Shown here: in pieces, positions 10,353 through 20,154 of the stretch | Numbering within the stretch: the first letter of the stretch is position 1 | How the letters are laid out: each line of letters begins with the position of its first letter | Assembly (NCBI RefSeq): GCF_030344915.1 | Contig: NZ_CP128233.1 | Span: 372,001 to 436,000 of the forward strand | DNA: 64,000 nucleotides | Direction: 5' to 3' | Origin: Neopusillimonas aromaticivorans | Lineage (GTDB): Bacteria > Pseudomonadota > Gammaproteobacteria > Burkholderiales > Burkholderiaceae_B | Program-made: the position numbers and the translations under genes | The notes under the pieces: generated by a model | The model's database searches: none | Seen by the model: only the letters and a program-made list of their open reading frames with translations | Told to the model about the DNA's origin: nothing

Positions 10353-11093
10353 TTAACTGGATGTTTTCTGCTTCAGTCGGTAGCTCTCGCCTCCCAGCAT
10401 AAAGATGTTTGAGTGATGGATAACGCGGTCAATGATCGGGATGGCCACGTTATCGTGATGGAAGAACTCACCCCAATCGGTGAAGTCTTTGTTGGTGGTC
10501 AGGATGATGGATCGGTACTCGTACAGCGCATTCACGAGCTGGAACAAGTTGAACCGGGCCTGAGCCGTCATGGGTAAATAGCCGAGTTCATCAATGATCA
10601 ACATATCGAATTTGGCCAGCTGGCTGATCCGTTTTTTGAGCTCGCCTTTCATCTCGGCCAGCTCCAAGTCTTCCACCAGATCAAGCGCGGTGCGGAATAA
10701 CACTTTGTAGCCCGCCTGGATCGCTTTCTGGCCAATCCCAATGGCCAGATGGGTCTTGCCCACACCGGGCGGGCCGATGAAGACCACGTTCTCGCGATTA
10801 TCGATAAACCCGAAGTCCAGCAACGCATTGACCTGACGCTTGGTGATCGTGGTCTGATGGCGGTAGTCGAAGTCCTCCAGATGCTTGTCCAAGGGTAGAC
10901 CGGCCTGGCGGTGGTGGCGACTGATACGGCTGCGGGTGCGTTCGGCAATTTCGTGCTCGGCCAGCATCTGGGCGAAGCTCAAGTGTGACAGGTCATTGGC
11001 CTCGGCCTGCGAGACCAGACCCACAAGGTCACGGCCGATGGCGCTTAAACGTAAGCTGCGATATTGTGCGCTGGTGTGCTCAAGCTGGCTCAT
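10353..11093 (-). CDS. istB: IS21 helper ATPase IstB
   Basis: 246 residues of the IstB/DnaC-like AAA+ family: Walker A GPPGVGKTH near residue 108, Walker B MLIIDELGY near 166, and the sensor motif ILTTNKDF. IstB binds target DNA and activates the IstA transposase. It starts inside the last bases of istA, the coupled arrangement normal for IS21. The frame is intact. Confidence 0.95.
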   Translation of the reverse strand: MSQLEHTSAQYRSLRLSAIGRDLVGLVSQAEANDLSHLSFAQMLAEHEIAERTRSRISRHHRQAGLPLDKHLEDFDYRHQTTITKRQVNALLDFGFIDNRENVVFIGPPGVGKTHLAIGIGQKAIQAGYKVLFRTALDLVEDLELAEMKGELKKRISQLAKFDMLIIDELGYLPMTAQARFNLFQLVNALYEYRSIILTTNKDFTDWGEFFHHDNVAIPIIDRVIHHSNIFMLGGESYRLKQKTSS

Positions 11094-12615
11094 GGGTCAT
11101 CTCCTGTCCAGCAGAATGGCCAACAAGGGCGTAGGCACCCAGATCCAGAGGTTCGAACCAAGACTGACCAGACATCGGCTGATCGACGATGCGCCCGCGT
11201 TGTCGGGCCTGCTCATTCGCTTGCAGATAACGCTTAAGCAGACTGGCCGTCAGCTCATGGCGCTGCGACAGGCCGGTGATCAAGGTCATATTCAGCGGCA
11301 TATGGGCCTGCAACAGCGAACGCACTGCGACGAGCTGGTCCCTATAGATTCGTGGGGATGTCCGTTTGAGCACCGCACATAATGCCAGGGCTGTGTCCGT
11401 TGGCATCATGCTCATAATCGCCTGTTCCAGGTCGCTGATACGCTGAGCATGGTCCCGGTAATGGTGACTATTCTTGACGATCCGGCCCCGCTCAGAACAC
11501 ACCGCGTGCACAGCAATCGTTTCGCCTGTTGCAAGGTCAGTGATCCTCAACCCATCGTCTTGTTCACACACACCGACGTTGGACTGCTGCCAAGCCATGG
11601 GCACGGAGTACTTGGTCGACTTCCATGAGATGAGGCCTGTCTTGTCGGCGCGCCGTGTTTGAACGCTGACCGCCCCAGTGGTCAGGCTGGCGGGGGATAG
11701 GTAAGGACGAAGGTGCTGACGTTCTTCATCTTCAAAGTGTGCTCGAGGCACTCGCCCTGTCGTGCCATGAACACGGGCATTGGCCACGTGATCAAGCCAG
11801 CGTTGGACATGCTCACGCAGTGCTTGTTCGCTGGCAAACTCCTCACCATAAAAACAATCCTGCTTAACGTATTTCACGCCTGCTTCTACTTTGCCTTTGC
11901 TCTCGGGGTCGTAACCCTCGCAGGCATGGATGCGGAATCCTGCCATGGTGGCAAACTCATGGAAGCGCTGGTTAACTGTCAATTCGCGATACTGCTCGCT
12001 GAGCACGACGAGCTTGGTCTGATCATACACACATTCTTCGGTGACACCGCCGAAGTAACGAAAGGCCTCATCATGCAATTGAATGAAGGCTGTGGTGTTC
12101 AGTGGCTTGAATGAGAGACCGACATACATCAAGCGCGAGCAGGAGAGCACGAACACCACAAAGTACACGGTTCGTTCTTGCCCACCCACAAGAACGCCAC
12201 GCAGTTCACCTGGATCTACCTGGCACTGGATGCCGGGCATCAATTGCAGCACGGGTTCGTAATAGCGGGCCTGGCCTGTGGCGACGAGTTCTTTTAACGC
12301 CTGCACGTAGCGACGAATGCTGCGCGACGACACGCCCAACTCGCCCACACGTTGCTGTAGCCGACGCGCCAACTTGACCGCACTCAGCTGGGGAAAATGC
12401 TGAAGCTGATGGATCAGAAAGTCCCGATGCGCGTCCAGACGTTTATGCCGCGACCGATCCTCTTGAAGGATGCTGATCTGCGTTTCTTCCATCTGCAAAT
12501 ACTTGCGCACCGTATTGCGCGAAATCCCTAGCTCGTGACTGATGCCACGGATCGACATGCCATTGCCCTGGTCATACAGCCCTTTAATCTTGTGAATCAC
12601 AACCCACTCCTTCAC
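11080..12615 (-). CDS. istA: IS21 transposase IstA
   Basis: 511 residues, full length. An N-terminal helix-turn-helix (SIRGISHELGISRNTVRKYL) is followed by the DDE catalytic core, with QVDPGELRG and the YDQTKLVV / GYDPESKGKVEAGVKYVKQD segments holding the acidic residues. IstA makes the strand cuts and transfers for replicative-type IS21 transposition. No frame damage is visible, so this element should still be active. Confidence 0.95.
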   Translation of the reverse strand: MKEWVVIHKIKGLYDQGNGMSIRGISHELGISRNTVRKYLQMEETQISILQEDRSRHKRLDAHRDFLIHQLQHFPQLSAVKLARRLQQRVGELGVSSRSIRRYVQALKELVATGQARYYEPVLQLMPGIQCQVDPGELRGVLVGGQERTVYFVVFVLSCSRLMYVGLSFKPLNTTAFIQLHDEAFRYFGGVTEECVYDQTKLVVLSEQYRELTVNQRFHEFATMAGFRIHACEGYDPESKGKVEAGVKYVKQDCFYGEEFASEQALREHVQRWLDHVANARVHGTTGRVPRAHFEDEERQHLRPYLSPASLTTGAVSVQTRRADKTGLISWKSTKYSVPMAWQQSNVGVCEQDDGLRITDLATGETIAVHAVCSERGRIVKNSHHYRDHAQRISDLEQAIMSMMPTDTALALCAVLKRTSPRIYRDQLVAVRSLLQAHMPLNMTLITGLSQRHELTASLLKRYLQANEQARQRGRIVDQPMSGQSWFEPLDLGAYALVGHSAGQEMTHEPA

Positions 12616-12716
12616 TACCGCGCTCCCGTTGCCCTTGATCTATGGGCAGGAACGCTACATGTTTCGTGGCCTCGCAGCCACCGGCAGGTGGGTCAAAATT
12701 GTTGGCCATAACTGGG

Positions 12717-14027
12717 TCAGTTTAATTGGCCATTAACAGACTTGACCACCTGATGGTAAGCCTGTTGCAAGGCGGGTCGCTGGTCATCGGGGATGTCATG
12801 GGCATCCAGACAGCGCTCGAAGACCTCATCAACCGATAAATCATCCAGCGTTTCTTCAGGCGCTGCCATGCTGGCCATGCGATCAACAATCCGGTTGTTC
12901 TTGACGCGCAAGATCTCAAGCGACGTATCGGCAACGGCACGGTCCAACTGGTCGCGCAAGTCACCCACCAGATCGGTACCCTCATAAATAATTTCCAGCC
13001 AGACCGGCGAACCGGTTTTGGCCAGTTCCTGCAAGCGATTGTCAATTGTTGACCAGTCACCGCGCACGCGTTCCAGCGCCTGAAAAACAGGAACGGGAAG
13101 CAGTTGAACGCTGGGCCCGTTGGCACGGGCTGTAATGACCGACTGAGAAGAGGTTATCGACGCATGACTGGCGTTGGCGTTGGCGGGCATTTTTGCATCA
13201 GCCTGCGTGAAATCGCCGTCAAATGTAATCAAACACACGCTCTTTTGCTGGCGCGCTTCGCCAAACCCCATAGGAAGCGGTGATCCGCTATAACGGATCA
13301 ACTCGTTACCGCCCACCTTTTGCGGGACATGCAAATGACCCAGCGCCACATAATCAAAACACGACGGGAAGATACTGGCGGTGACATGGGCCAGCGAGCC
13401 CACATAAAGCTCTCGCACGCCATCGCCATCAATCGTCTGGCCGCCTGCCGTGAACAAATGTCCGGTTGCCACAATGGGCACCGGCACACCCAACTGTTCA
13501 CGCACCGCAACGGCGTGCTGCGCGACGACTTCGTAATGTTGTCGAATGCCCTCCAGCAACTTGCGCTCTTTGTCGTCCGGGCTTTCGCCGGGCTCGACCT
13601 GCCGGATATCGCGGTCACGCAAATACGGAACTGCACAAACGATCAGTTCGGGCTGGCTGGTGACATCGCGCAACACCAGAATTTCATCAGCCGGGTTTTG
13701 CGCCTGCCCCACCACATGCACATCCAGCGCTTTCAGCAGACTGGCGGGCGCATTCAGGAATGACGGTGAATCATGATTGCCCGCCACAATGACCACATGC
13801 CGGCATGGCGATGACACCACTTGTGACAGAAAACGGTAGTACATCGCCTGCGCACGATTACCCGGCGTTGTGGTGTCAAAGATATCGCCGGCCACCAGCA
13901 AAACATCGATGTTTTCGCGCTGCAAAGTGTCAAGCATCCAGGCCAGAAACGCCTCAAAGGCCTCATGGCGCTTGCGCCCGTACAGCATGCGCCCCAGGTG
14001 CCAGTCGGAAGTGTGCAGGATTTTCAT
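12717..14027 (-). CDS. sbcD: SbcD exonuclease subunit D, C-terminus replaced by IS21 sequence
   Basis: The start is the ATG at 14027 (MKILHTSDWHLGR); in-frame codons upstream have no homologous character. Calcineurin-like phosphoesterase motifs are present: DWH (Asp8, His10), VAGDIFD (Asp48), GNHDSP and GHLH, which bind the two Mn2+ ions of this Mre11-type nuclease. The IS21 insertion removes the last nine native residues (LHEDDTQAD, still readable at 10253-10283) and substitutes VNGQLN. The catalytic core is untouched, but sbcC is now 2.4 kb away and may have lost its promoter. Confidence 0.9.
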   Translation of the reverse strand: MKILHTSDWHLGRMLYGRKRHEAFEAFLAWMLDTLQRENIDVLLVAGDIFDTTTPGNRAQAMYYRFLSQVVSSPCRHVVIVAGNHDSPSFLNAPASLLKALDVHVVGQAQNPADEILVLRDVTSQPELIVCAVPYLRDRDIRQVEPGESPDDKERKLLEGIRQHYEVVAQHAVAVREQLGVPVPIVATGHLFTAGGQTIDGDGVRELYVGSLAHVTASIFPSCFDYVALGHLHVPQKVGGNELIRYSGSPLPMGFGEARQQKSVCLITFDGDFTQADAKMPANANASHASITSSQSVITARANGPSVQLLPVPVFQALERVRGDWSTIDNRLQELAKTGSPVWLEIIYEGTDLVGDLRDQLDRAVADTSLEILRVKNNRIVDRMASMAAPEETLDDLSVDEVFERCLDAHDIPDDQRPALQQAYHQVVKSVNGQLN

Positions 14028-14206
14028 GCGGGTGAGTATAGCGGGGTCTTGACCAACCCGATCCGCATTAGCCAACGCAGACACACCCGAATCAACCCCC
14101 GAACTTATCCCCACAAACTGTGAATAACTCTCGGGAAAAGCCTATGAGAAGTCATGTAACTTCAGGCCCCATGAGTATTTTTACAGCCATGGACTCACAA
14201 TGCGCA

Positions 14207-14614
14207 TCAGTAAAGTTCATTGAACAACGCCAATTCGCCAGCGCGCTCGGCGGTCATTTGCAACATGCACATATTGGCCTGAACTCGTGCCAAAGAGCCA
14301 CCTTCAGGATCGTAATAAAAGTTGCAGTTTTCATCACGATACGTAATCCAGGCTCGTTGCGTACTGCGCAATTGTGTTTTTCGTTCGGCCGACAAACTGC
14401 CCATCAACAACGTGTACTCGGCATTGAGTTTGGCATCTTGCCGGACAAGCTCGGCATTCATGCAGTCAATCATCTCGACAGTCACACCGCCAGACTTGTC
14501 CATGCAAGAGGTGAATGTCTTGCTGTATTGAACTGAATCGGGTGCCGTTTCGGCATTGGCGACTCCCGAAAGAAGCACGGCAAACAATGCAGTCGCAACA
14601 AAGTAATTTCTCAT
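14207..14614 (-). CDS. LprI-like secreted protein (DUF1311)
   Basis: 135 residues with a Sec signal peptide ending LSGVANA (residues 15-21). The mature part has the DUF1311/LprI pattern: Cys in MIDCMNAEL, the ELVRQDAKLNAEYTLLM helix, RAWITYRDENCNF and a final Cys, giving four cysteines able to pair. Members of the family include inhibitors of lysozyme-type muramidases and small periplasmic proteins of unknown role. Function beyond that is not shown here. Confidence 0.78.
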   Translation of the reverse strand: MRNYFVATALFAVLLSGVANAETAPDSVQYSKTFTSCMDKSGGVTVEMIDCMNAELVRQDAKLNAEYTLLMGSLSAERKTQLRSTQRAWITYRDENCNFYYDPEGGSLARVQANMCMLQMTAERAGELALFNELY

Positions 14615-14701
14615 GTTCTTTTATCCTTGATGAAATTGTCTGCGCATGCAACCGTGTCAAACAGTTGCTGCCGACTGTTAAAACAAGGCGCGCACAAGAC
14701 A

Positions 14702-14723
14702 AAAGCGCCTCGAAAGGCGCTTT
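14702..14723 (-). terminator. bidirectional hairpin terminator
   Basis: Perfect 9-bp stem AAAGCGCCT / AGGCGCTTT with a CGAA loop; on the minus strand the stem ends in TTTTG. It would stop a minus-strand transcript coming from about 14946, supporting a small gene there. Confidence 0.7.
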
Positions 14724-14785
14724 CCAAATTGCTGACAAATCTTCGTCAGGCGACGAAGGTTTGTTTATGATGCGCCAAGCCTTGG

Positions 14786-14946
14786 CTATCTGCCACGAGC
14801 GGCACCTCGGCCTACCCCTTTGCGATCATGCCCGGCCTGTGCGCCCTTGATGCCGCCACTACTACCCTGCCCAGGCCAGCGAGCCTGTTTGAGGGCCGGC
14901 ACTGCGGCTGGCTTCACTTTCTCTGGGGTTTTGTCTTTCTTTTCCA
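14786..14946 (-). CDS. possible small basic protein (tentative, frame broken by one base)
   Basis: An ATG at 14946 follows a GAGG Shine-Dalgarno sequence at good spacing, and a terminator lies downstream. As written the frame stops after ten codons; if one A is restored in the AAA just after the start it runs about 53 codons, rich in Lys, Arg, Gly and Pro (for example RWPGQGSSGG, HDRKGVGRG). No homologue is recognised. The case rests on the ribosome site, the terminator and the same homopolymer error pattern seen elsewhere. Confidence 0.3.
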
Positions 14947-15062
14947 TTTCACTACCTCACGGTCATGCGGCGACGGCACAGTTGTTATCGCCAACCTCCA
15001 AGCATAGGCCACTTTAAAGAATAAAGCCCGTCTTATTGCCACCTAACCGACTATGACCTGAA

Positions 15063-18000
15063 TCAGGCGGCTTTGCGGGCGGACGCCATTTCCCGTTGAC
15101 GCCGGGCTTCTTCCAGCAGGTAAACCTGATAATCGTCCAGGTCACCGTCAAAGTCTGTGACCCCACCACGCGATACCAGCCAAAACTCGTCGCAAACAGA
15201 ACGCAACAAAGCTCGGTCGTGGCTGACCAGCATCACTGAACCTTCGTACTCATTTAAAGCGACGCTCAGAGCCTCGCGTGTCGCCAAGTCCAGGTGGTTG
15301 GTGGGTTCGTCAAGAAGCAACAAATTCGGGCGCTGCCAAACGATCATGCACAGAACCAGACGCGCCTTTTCGCCCCCGCTCATGCTGCCCACAGGCTGTT
15401 TGACCATATCGCCGCTAAAATTGAACGTACCCCAGTAGTGTCCCAACGTTTTCACATTGGGGCGTAATAAGTTAATGATTTACCTTGGTTTTCTGGCATT
15501 ACAGTCTGGTCTCGATTTGAACGTCGAGGCCATGGCTTATGGTCTTGCGTATCTGTACGCAAAGGACCGCCATGAACCAAGGCAAGCTTGTCTTTTCTCA
15601 GCTGATGGCTTTTCTGCCGCTGAGCACTTTTCGTCGTTGCGTGGCTCGCTATCGGGGCAATCACAAGGTCAAGGATTTTTCCTGCATGGATCAGTTCTTG
15701 ACGATGGCCTTTGCACAGCTGACTTATCGGGAGTCGCTGCGCGATATCGAGCTGAACCTGCGCGCGCAGACCAAGCGGCTGTATCACATGGGCCTGCGCT
15801 GCAAGACCGTCTCGCGCAACACCTTGGCCAACGCCAACGCCACGCGTCCTTGGCAAATTTATGCCGACTTTGCGCAGCATTTGATTGCGATGGCACGAAC
15901 GCTGTATGCGCAAGAACCGCTGGCCATCGACTTGGACGCGACGGTCTATGCTTTCGATGCGACCACCATCGATCTGTGCCTGTCGGTGTATCCGTGGGCG
16001 CCGTTTCGTCAGCGCAAGGCTGCGGTGAAGCTGCACACCTTGTTGGACTTGCGCGGTTCGATTCCGACGTTCATCCACATCAGCGACGGCAAGCTGCACG
16101 AGGTCAACACCTTGGATTATTTGCAGATCGAGCCCGGCGCCTACTATCTGCTGGACCGAGGCTATCTCGATTTCGGGCGGCTGTTTCTGATCCATCAGGC
16201 CGGCGCCTACTTCGTCACCAGGGCCAAGTCCAACACCAAGTTCAAGCGCCGCTACTCCCGACCGGTCGACCGCCTCAACACCAATGTCGTGTGCGATCAA
16301 ATCGGCGTGTTGACGGTTTTTATTCCAGCAAAGACTATCCCGCACCGCTGCGTCGCGTCGTAGTCAAGGACGACACCGGCAAGCGCATCACTTTTTGACC
16401 AACAACCTCGTGCTCGAACCCACGTTGATTGCAGACCTTTACCGACAGCGCTGGCAGGTCGAGCTGTTCTTCAAGTGGATCAAGCAACATCTGCGCATCA
16501 AGACGTTTCTGGGCACCAGCGAGAATGCCGTCAAGACGCAAATCTGGATCGCGGTCTGCACATACGTGCTGATCGCCATCGCCAAAAAACGCCTGAATCT
16601 GCCCAATAGTCTTCATGAAATCCTACAAATCTTGAGCCTAACCATGTTTGAAACAACGCAGATAAATCAACTGCTTGAAAAACAAGAACCCGATGATGGA
16701 TCAGAATTCGAGCCTAAACAGCTCGCTCTCCTCTGAAAAACGTTGGGACACTACTGAACGTACCCAGAAAGTTACGCAACCCTTGTTCACGACACTCCAT
16801 CGCGCTGGGGCGCACGCCAACCGGCGTATCGCGCACCAAACGTATCATGTGCTCCAGCGGGTTATCGGCAGGTCGCAAGACATCCAATTCCTGCTGCGAA
16901 AAATAACCGATATTCAACCCCTTCCCCGTAACGATGTCACCAGCAATCGGCTTCAACGCTCCCGCAATGGTTTTCACCAGCGTCGACTTGCCTTGCCCGT
17001 TCGCGCCCAGAATACCAATGCGTTGCCCTGCCAGTACCGAACGATTGACCTTCTGCACAATAATCGAAGCCGCCGCACCGGCCGGTGCATCTTCTGGCGG
17101 CGGGTAGCCAAAGCTGACATCGGTCATCGACAACATAGGGTTGGGCAGACTGAGCGGCTCTTTGAATTCGAACTGAAATTCAGCGTCGGCCAATATGGGC
17201 GCAACCTTTTCCATGCGTTCAAGCGCCTTGACGCGACTTTGCGCCTGCTTGGCCTTGCTGGCCTTGGCCTTGAAGCGGTCAATGAATTTTTGCAAGTGCG
17301 CAACTTTTTCTTGTTGCTTGGCATGCGCCGCCTGCTGCAGCACCATCTGTTCGGCACGCATGTCTTCGAACTTGCTGTAATTGCCGCCGTACCTGACCAG
17401 TTTGCCCTGGTCGATATGCAACGTGACATTCGTGACCGCATCCAGGAACTCCCGATCATGGCTGATCACGACGATCGTACCCGCATAATGCTTCAGCCAG
17501 GCCTCGAGCCACACCAGCGCGTCCAGATCCAGGTGATTGGTCGGTTCGTCCAGCAACAACAGATCAGACGGGCACATCAGCGCACGGGCCAATTGCAAGC
17601 GCATGCGCCACCCACCCGAGAAACTGTTGACCGGCCGGTCAAGTTCGGCCACGCCGAAACCGAGTCCTAAAATCAATGCCTGCGCCCGGGAAGGTGCGTC
17701 ATGCTCGCCGGCGTCGTGCAACGCCATGTAGGCATGCGCCATACGCATACCATCGTCGCTGGCTTCAGATGCCGCAACTTCGGCGCGCGCCGCCAGCAAA
17801 GAAGTATCACCCTTTACCACAAAATCCGTTGCACTTTGCTCTGTTTCAGGCATGTCCTGCGCCACTTGCGACATGCGCCATTGGGCCGGAATGGAAAACT
17901 CGCCACCATCTTCATGCAGCGTGCCATTCAGTACCGCAAATAACGATGATTTTCCCGCACCGTTGCGCCCGACCAAACCCACCTTTTCGCCCGGGTTAAG

Positions 18001-18069
18001 CGTTACGGAGGTTTTGTCGAGCAATACTTTACTGCCGCGACGCAAGGTCACGTTCTTGAGGATAATCAT
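15063..18069 (-). CDS. yheS: ABC-F ATPase, YheS-like, interrupted by an IS4 element
   Basis: Two parts of one gene flank the IS4 element. The N-terminal part starts at the ATG at 18069 (MIILKNVTLRRGS), with Walker A GRNGAGKS, signature FSGGWRMRL, Walker B LLLLDEPTNHLD, the linker rich in KAKQAQSRVKALERM, and a second Walker A GANGQGKS. The C-terminal part (below 15432) has SMSGGEKARLVL, LLLLDEPTNHLD and SHDRALLRS. Removing the IS and one 9-bp duplicate restores the frame exactly. ABC-F proteins act on ribosomes and have no membrane domain. The truncated product lacks the second signature and Walker B, so it should be inactive. Confidence 0.88.
15433..16756. mobile_element. IS4-family insertion sequence (ISPepr1-like), 9-bp target duplication
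   Basis: 1,324 bp with perfect terminal inverted repeats beginning CAGTAGTGTCCCAACGTTTT. The 9-bp repeat AACGTACCC flanks it at 15424-15432 and 16757-16765. It interrupts the yheS-like gene and is oriented opposite to it. Confidence 0.93.
15572..16736 (+). CDS. IS4 transposase (frame broken twice)
   Basis: Starts at MNQGKLVFSQLMAF with an N-terminal DUF4372-type domain, then the DDE core: LDATVYAFDATTIDLC (first Asp), ISDGKLHEVN (second Asp), and FFKWIKQHLRIKTF, part of the Y-(2)-R-(3)-E-(6)-K motif. The frame is lost at the GG/TTTTT run near 16315-16321 and again at the five-T run 16392-16396. One base restored at each gives about 388 residues, the family's usual length. Both defects match the error pattern of the whole window. 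Confidence 0.85.
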
Positions 18070-18166
18070 CGTTGTTCCGTGTATTCTTGTAGTACCAGTC
18101 AGCCCGCACAGCAGGGCTGAATTTTTATGTGGCCTGCCTTGATGCGGGCCCCACACCGAGGAAAAA

Positions 18167-18364
18167 ATGAAAAAAAACAGCGCACCCGATCCGGACGAAA
18201 TGGCACTTATCGAGTGGTGTATCGAAGTTGAGGGCTTTCTGATTGCCGCCGGCGCAACCTTGCGTCAGGCACAAGACCACATCGAAGACCAAGCCGAATG
18301 GTTTACGGACCAGTTCTACGACGGCCTGACGCCAGAAGAAGCGGCCAAAGAGGCGTTGAATTGA
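18167..18364 (+). CDS. small acidic hypothetical protein
   Basis: 65 residues with a good ribosome site (GAGGAAAAA) just before the ATG. The composition is acidic and helical, with two possible helices (ALIEWCIEVEGFLIAAG and TLRQAQDHIEDQAEWFTDQF). No family recognised. It is divergent from the yheS-like gene with about 100 bp between them, so the two may share a promoter region. A strong terminator follows about 110 bp downstream. Confidence 0.6.
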   Translation: MKKNSAPDPDEMALIEWCIEVEGFLIAAGATLRQAQDHIEDQAEWFTDQFYDGLTPEEAAKEALN

Positions 18365-18470
18365 TTAAACGCATTAATTTGCGCATAAATTTGGAACATC
18401 GTGCGTTCCAAATGGTGGTGTAGTACCCGCCGGCATGGCAAACTGAACGGCAACCCAAGCGACAGGCAAC

Positions 18471-18501
18471 AAAAAAGCCCTTGAAAAACAAGGGCTTTTT
18501 T
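18471..18501. terminator. bidirectional intrinsic terminator
   Basis: AAAAAAGCCCTTG, a five-base loop, then CAAGGGCTTTTTT: a 13-bp stem with a T tract on both strands. It separates the chromosomal small gene from the integrase relic and the island. Confidence 0.9.
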
Positions 18502-18524
18502 GTTAATACTGGCGGAGTTGGAGG

Positions 18525-18725
18525 CTGCCAGTTGATCAATCTTGTCAGCCAAAAACTGCAGAGCCCTTCGCCGTTCGGACTCAAGCTCATGGTGATGGTA
18601 CGAACCAGTCGTCTGACTGCGTTCTGTTCTGTATACGCCAACAACAACTCAACCATATCACGACCAAAACCATGCTCACGCATCAGTGTGGCAGCCGTTG
18701 ATCGCGTTCCATGAGGGGAAAACAT
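18525..18725 (-). pseudogene. P4-type tyrosine integrase, C-terminal relic
   Basis: The minus strand encodes SPHGTRSTAATLMREHGF, matching the box II HGxR region of P4-like integrases (usual form HGFRATART), then AYTEQNAVRRLV, and one frame over YHHHELESERRRALQFLADKIDQL, matching the C-terminal tyrosine region (usual form AYNRxxYLxERRxMMQxWADYLDxL). Only about 65 residues remain; the N-terminal DNA-binding and first catalytic boxes are gone, replaced by unrelated sequence at 18726-18823. It marks an older integration event. Confidence 0.6.
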
Positions 18726-18792
18726 GGGGCCCGGCGGGCGTCACAGTTGCCGGCTTGGTTAGAAAAGAAGACTTGGCCGACTTCGCCTGCTC

Positions 18793-18809
18793 GCAGGAGA
18801 GACTCCTGC
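18793..18809. repeat. hairpin downstream of the PLD nuclease gene
   Basis: Perfect 7-bp stem GCAGGAG / CTCCTGC with a 3-base loop, 15 bases after the PLD gene's stop. It has no following T tract on the minus strand, so it is not a classical terminator. It resembles the stem of the hairpin at 20430-20455 (both contain CTCCTG/CAGGAG). Confidence 0.4.
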
Positions 18810-18823
18810 AAGCAAAAACCCAG

Positions 18824-20094
18824 TTACCAGTAGGCGTAATTGAACACTGCGTCCAGCTCAGAAAGGTTCTTCAGGCCAAGGCCACCCCGCACCAACTCAG
18901 CCTTGTCGCAGAACTCTTCGTACATTTTCGGCGTAACGTTCAGCTTTGAAGTCCTAAGTGGGAATTGCGTGAATCCAGCCATATGCATGCCGGAGACCGA
19001 GTTCTGGTTCAAGATGGCGAAGCGCTTGTTGTCAAAGGTATGAAGGATTTCAGACATCACATTGGGACCGACATGCGAAGCACTGTCGAGCCAGCCGGAC
19101 AGGATGCTGTACGCTGTGCTGGGTCTGGTGGTAAGCGTCAGATTACGCTCAAGGTCCTGCAGTGCTGATTGCACCTTTGCAAAGTTATTTGCCACCGTCA
19201 CCCGGCGTCGACTCAGGCTACCTGAATGCCAAGCGGGGGGCAGTCCGCCTCTTCTGCCCACCAGCCCCTCGTATTCCGCAAGGAACCGGGCCATCGTCAG
19301 CGCGTGGTCGCGCGCGATGTTGTCTAGGTGTTGCCGGGCCGTGCCAATACTATTGGCGCGTCTCTGAGCCTGAACCGTGAACCCGTACGTACTATTGTCT
19401 GCCCTCATCAGTTCGAGGACAGCCGCAAGCTCCCCTAGGTACGGCGCTCCAGAAATCGGCCGAGTCTCTTCACAGGCACGCCGTGCCCGATTCTCGGCAG
19501 CTTTCCGATGCAGCGCGTAGAACTCATAGCGACGCGCGTACTCGTCAAGAGCTTCGGTGGTGGCCTTCTCGATTTCGCCGGCTTTCAACAAATCGTCAAA
19601 CAGAGAAGTCAAGTCGTCGCCGAGATGGCCGGCGTGCTTGCTGGGAACCCGGGTGCCTGACTTGTAAGCCAGAGATGCCTCGTGATTGAGCGACAGCCCC
19701 CTTGCGTCAGGTTGGCAGAGCCAACAATGATGCGGTACGTTTTGTCCGGATAGCCAAAGTAGTAAATCTTCGGATGGAAGGTTGAATTAGCCTTTTTACC
19801 GCTGACGTAGAGCTCCACTTGGTTCGGGTAGTCGTTCACCAGTTCCTGAACCACATAGAGAAAGTCGGGGTCCGTGTGGTAGAAGTCAAACCCGACCACG
19901 AAGCGACACGTCAGCTCTTTCTTGTCCAGTTTTTCAATGAGCTGGTCCCGGAACAGGTCGAGGCCGTTTTCGTTGGCGAAGGCAACGAAGCACTCGAAGC
20001 GGACAGCGTTTTCCAGAAAGCTGTTGACTTGGTCGGTGTGTTGACTGCCTTGTACCAAATTGGTGACGAGCTCGATGGATGCGTTTGCTGACAT
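18824..20094 (-). CDS. PLD-superfamily nuclease with C-terminal unknown domain (frame broken by one base)
   Basis: Start is ATG at 20094 (MSANASIELVTNL). The N-terminal 160 residues are a single PLD/HKD-type domain: HPKIYYF with IVGSANLTQGG, the pattern of dimeric PLD nucleases such as BfiI/NgoFVII-like restriction enzymes. The frame is lost in the five-C run 19697-19701; one base restored gives LSLNHEASLAYKSG and continues to the end, about 423 residues. The C-terminal domain has EILHTFDNKRFAILNQNSV, a motif style I have seen in restriction-associated proteins but cannot name. It is last in a five-gene minus-strand operon with an AAA+ ATPase; target DNA cleavage is inferred. Confidence 0.72.
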
Positions 20095-20118
20095 AGTGAA
20101 AAATTCCGAAGTTTCTGT

Positions 20119-20154
20119 GGAGACAGTTTGCCTCAGAAAAGGCAAACTGTCTCC
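20119..20154. repeat. perfect 14-bp inverted repeat between the small gene and the PLD gene
   Basis: GGAGACAGTTTGCC and GGCAAACTGTCTCC separated by TCAGAAAA; the stop codon of the upstream small gene lies in the loop and the PLD start is 25 bases beyond. There is no T tract, so it may be an RNA processing or protein-binding site rather than a terminator. Confidence 0.6.

Larger units (their letters stand above)
10292..12738. mobile_element. IS21-family insertion sequence, complete, 8-bp target duplication
   Basis: The element is 2,447 bp. Its ends carry long imperfect inverted repeats: both begin TGTYAATGGCCA when read inwards and share two further TGACCCA / TGGCCAA blocks over about 52 bp. 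The 8-bp direct repeat GACTTGAC flanks it at 10284-10291 and 12739-12746, which proves the boundaries. It carries istA and istB on the minus strand with the normal overlap. It landed ten codons before the original stop of sbcD. Confidence 0.95.

Noticed and set aside
16675..17670. Plus-strand 331-residue ORF opposite the ABC-F gene
   Set aside because: Antisense to a clearly conserved ABC-F coding region; Arg/Gln/His-rich composition of a shadow frame.
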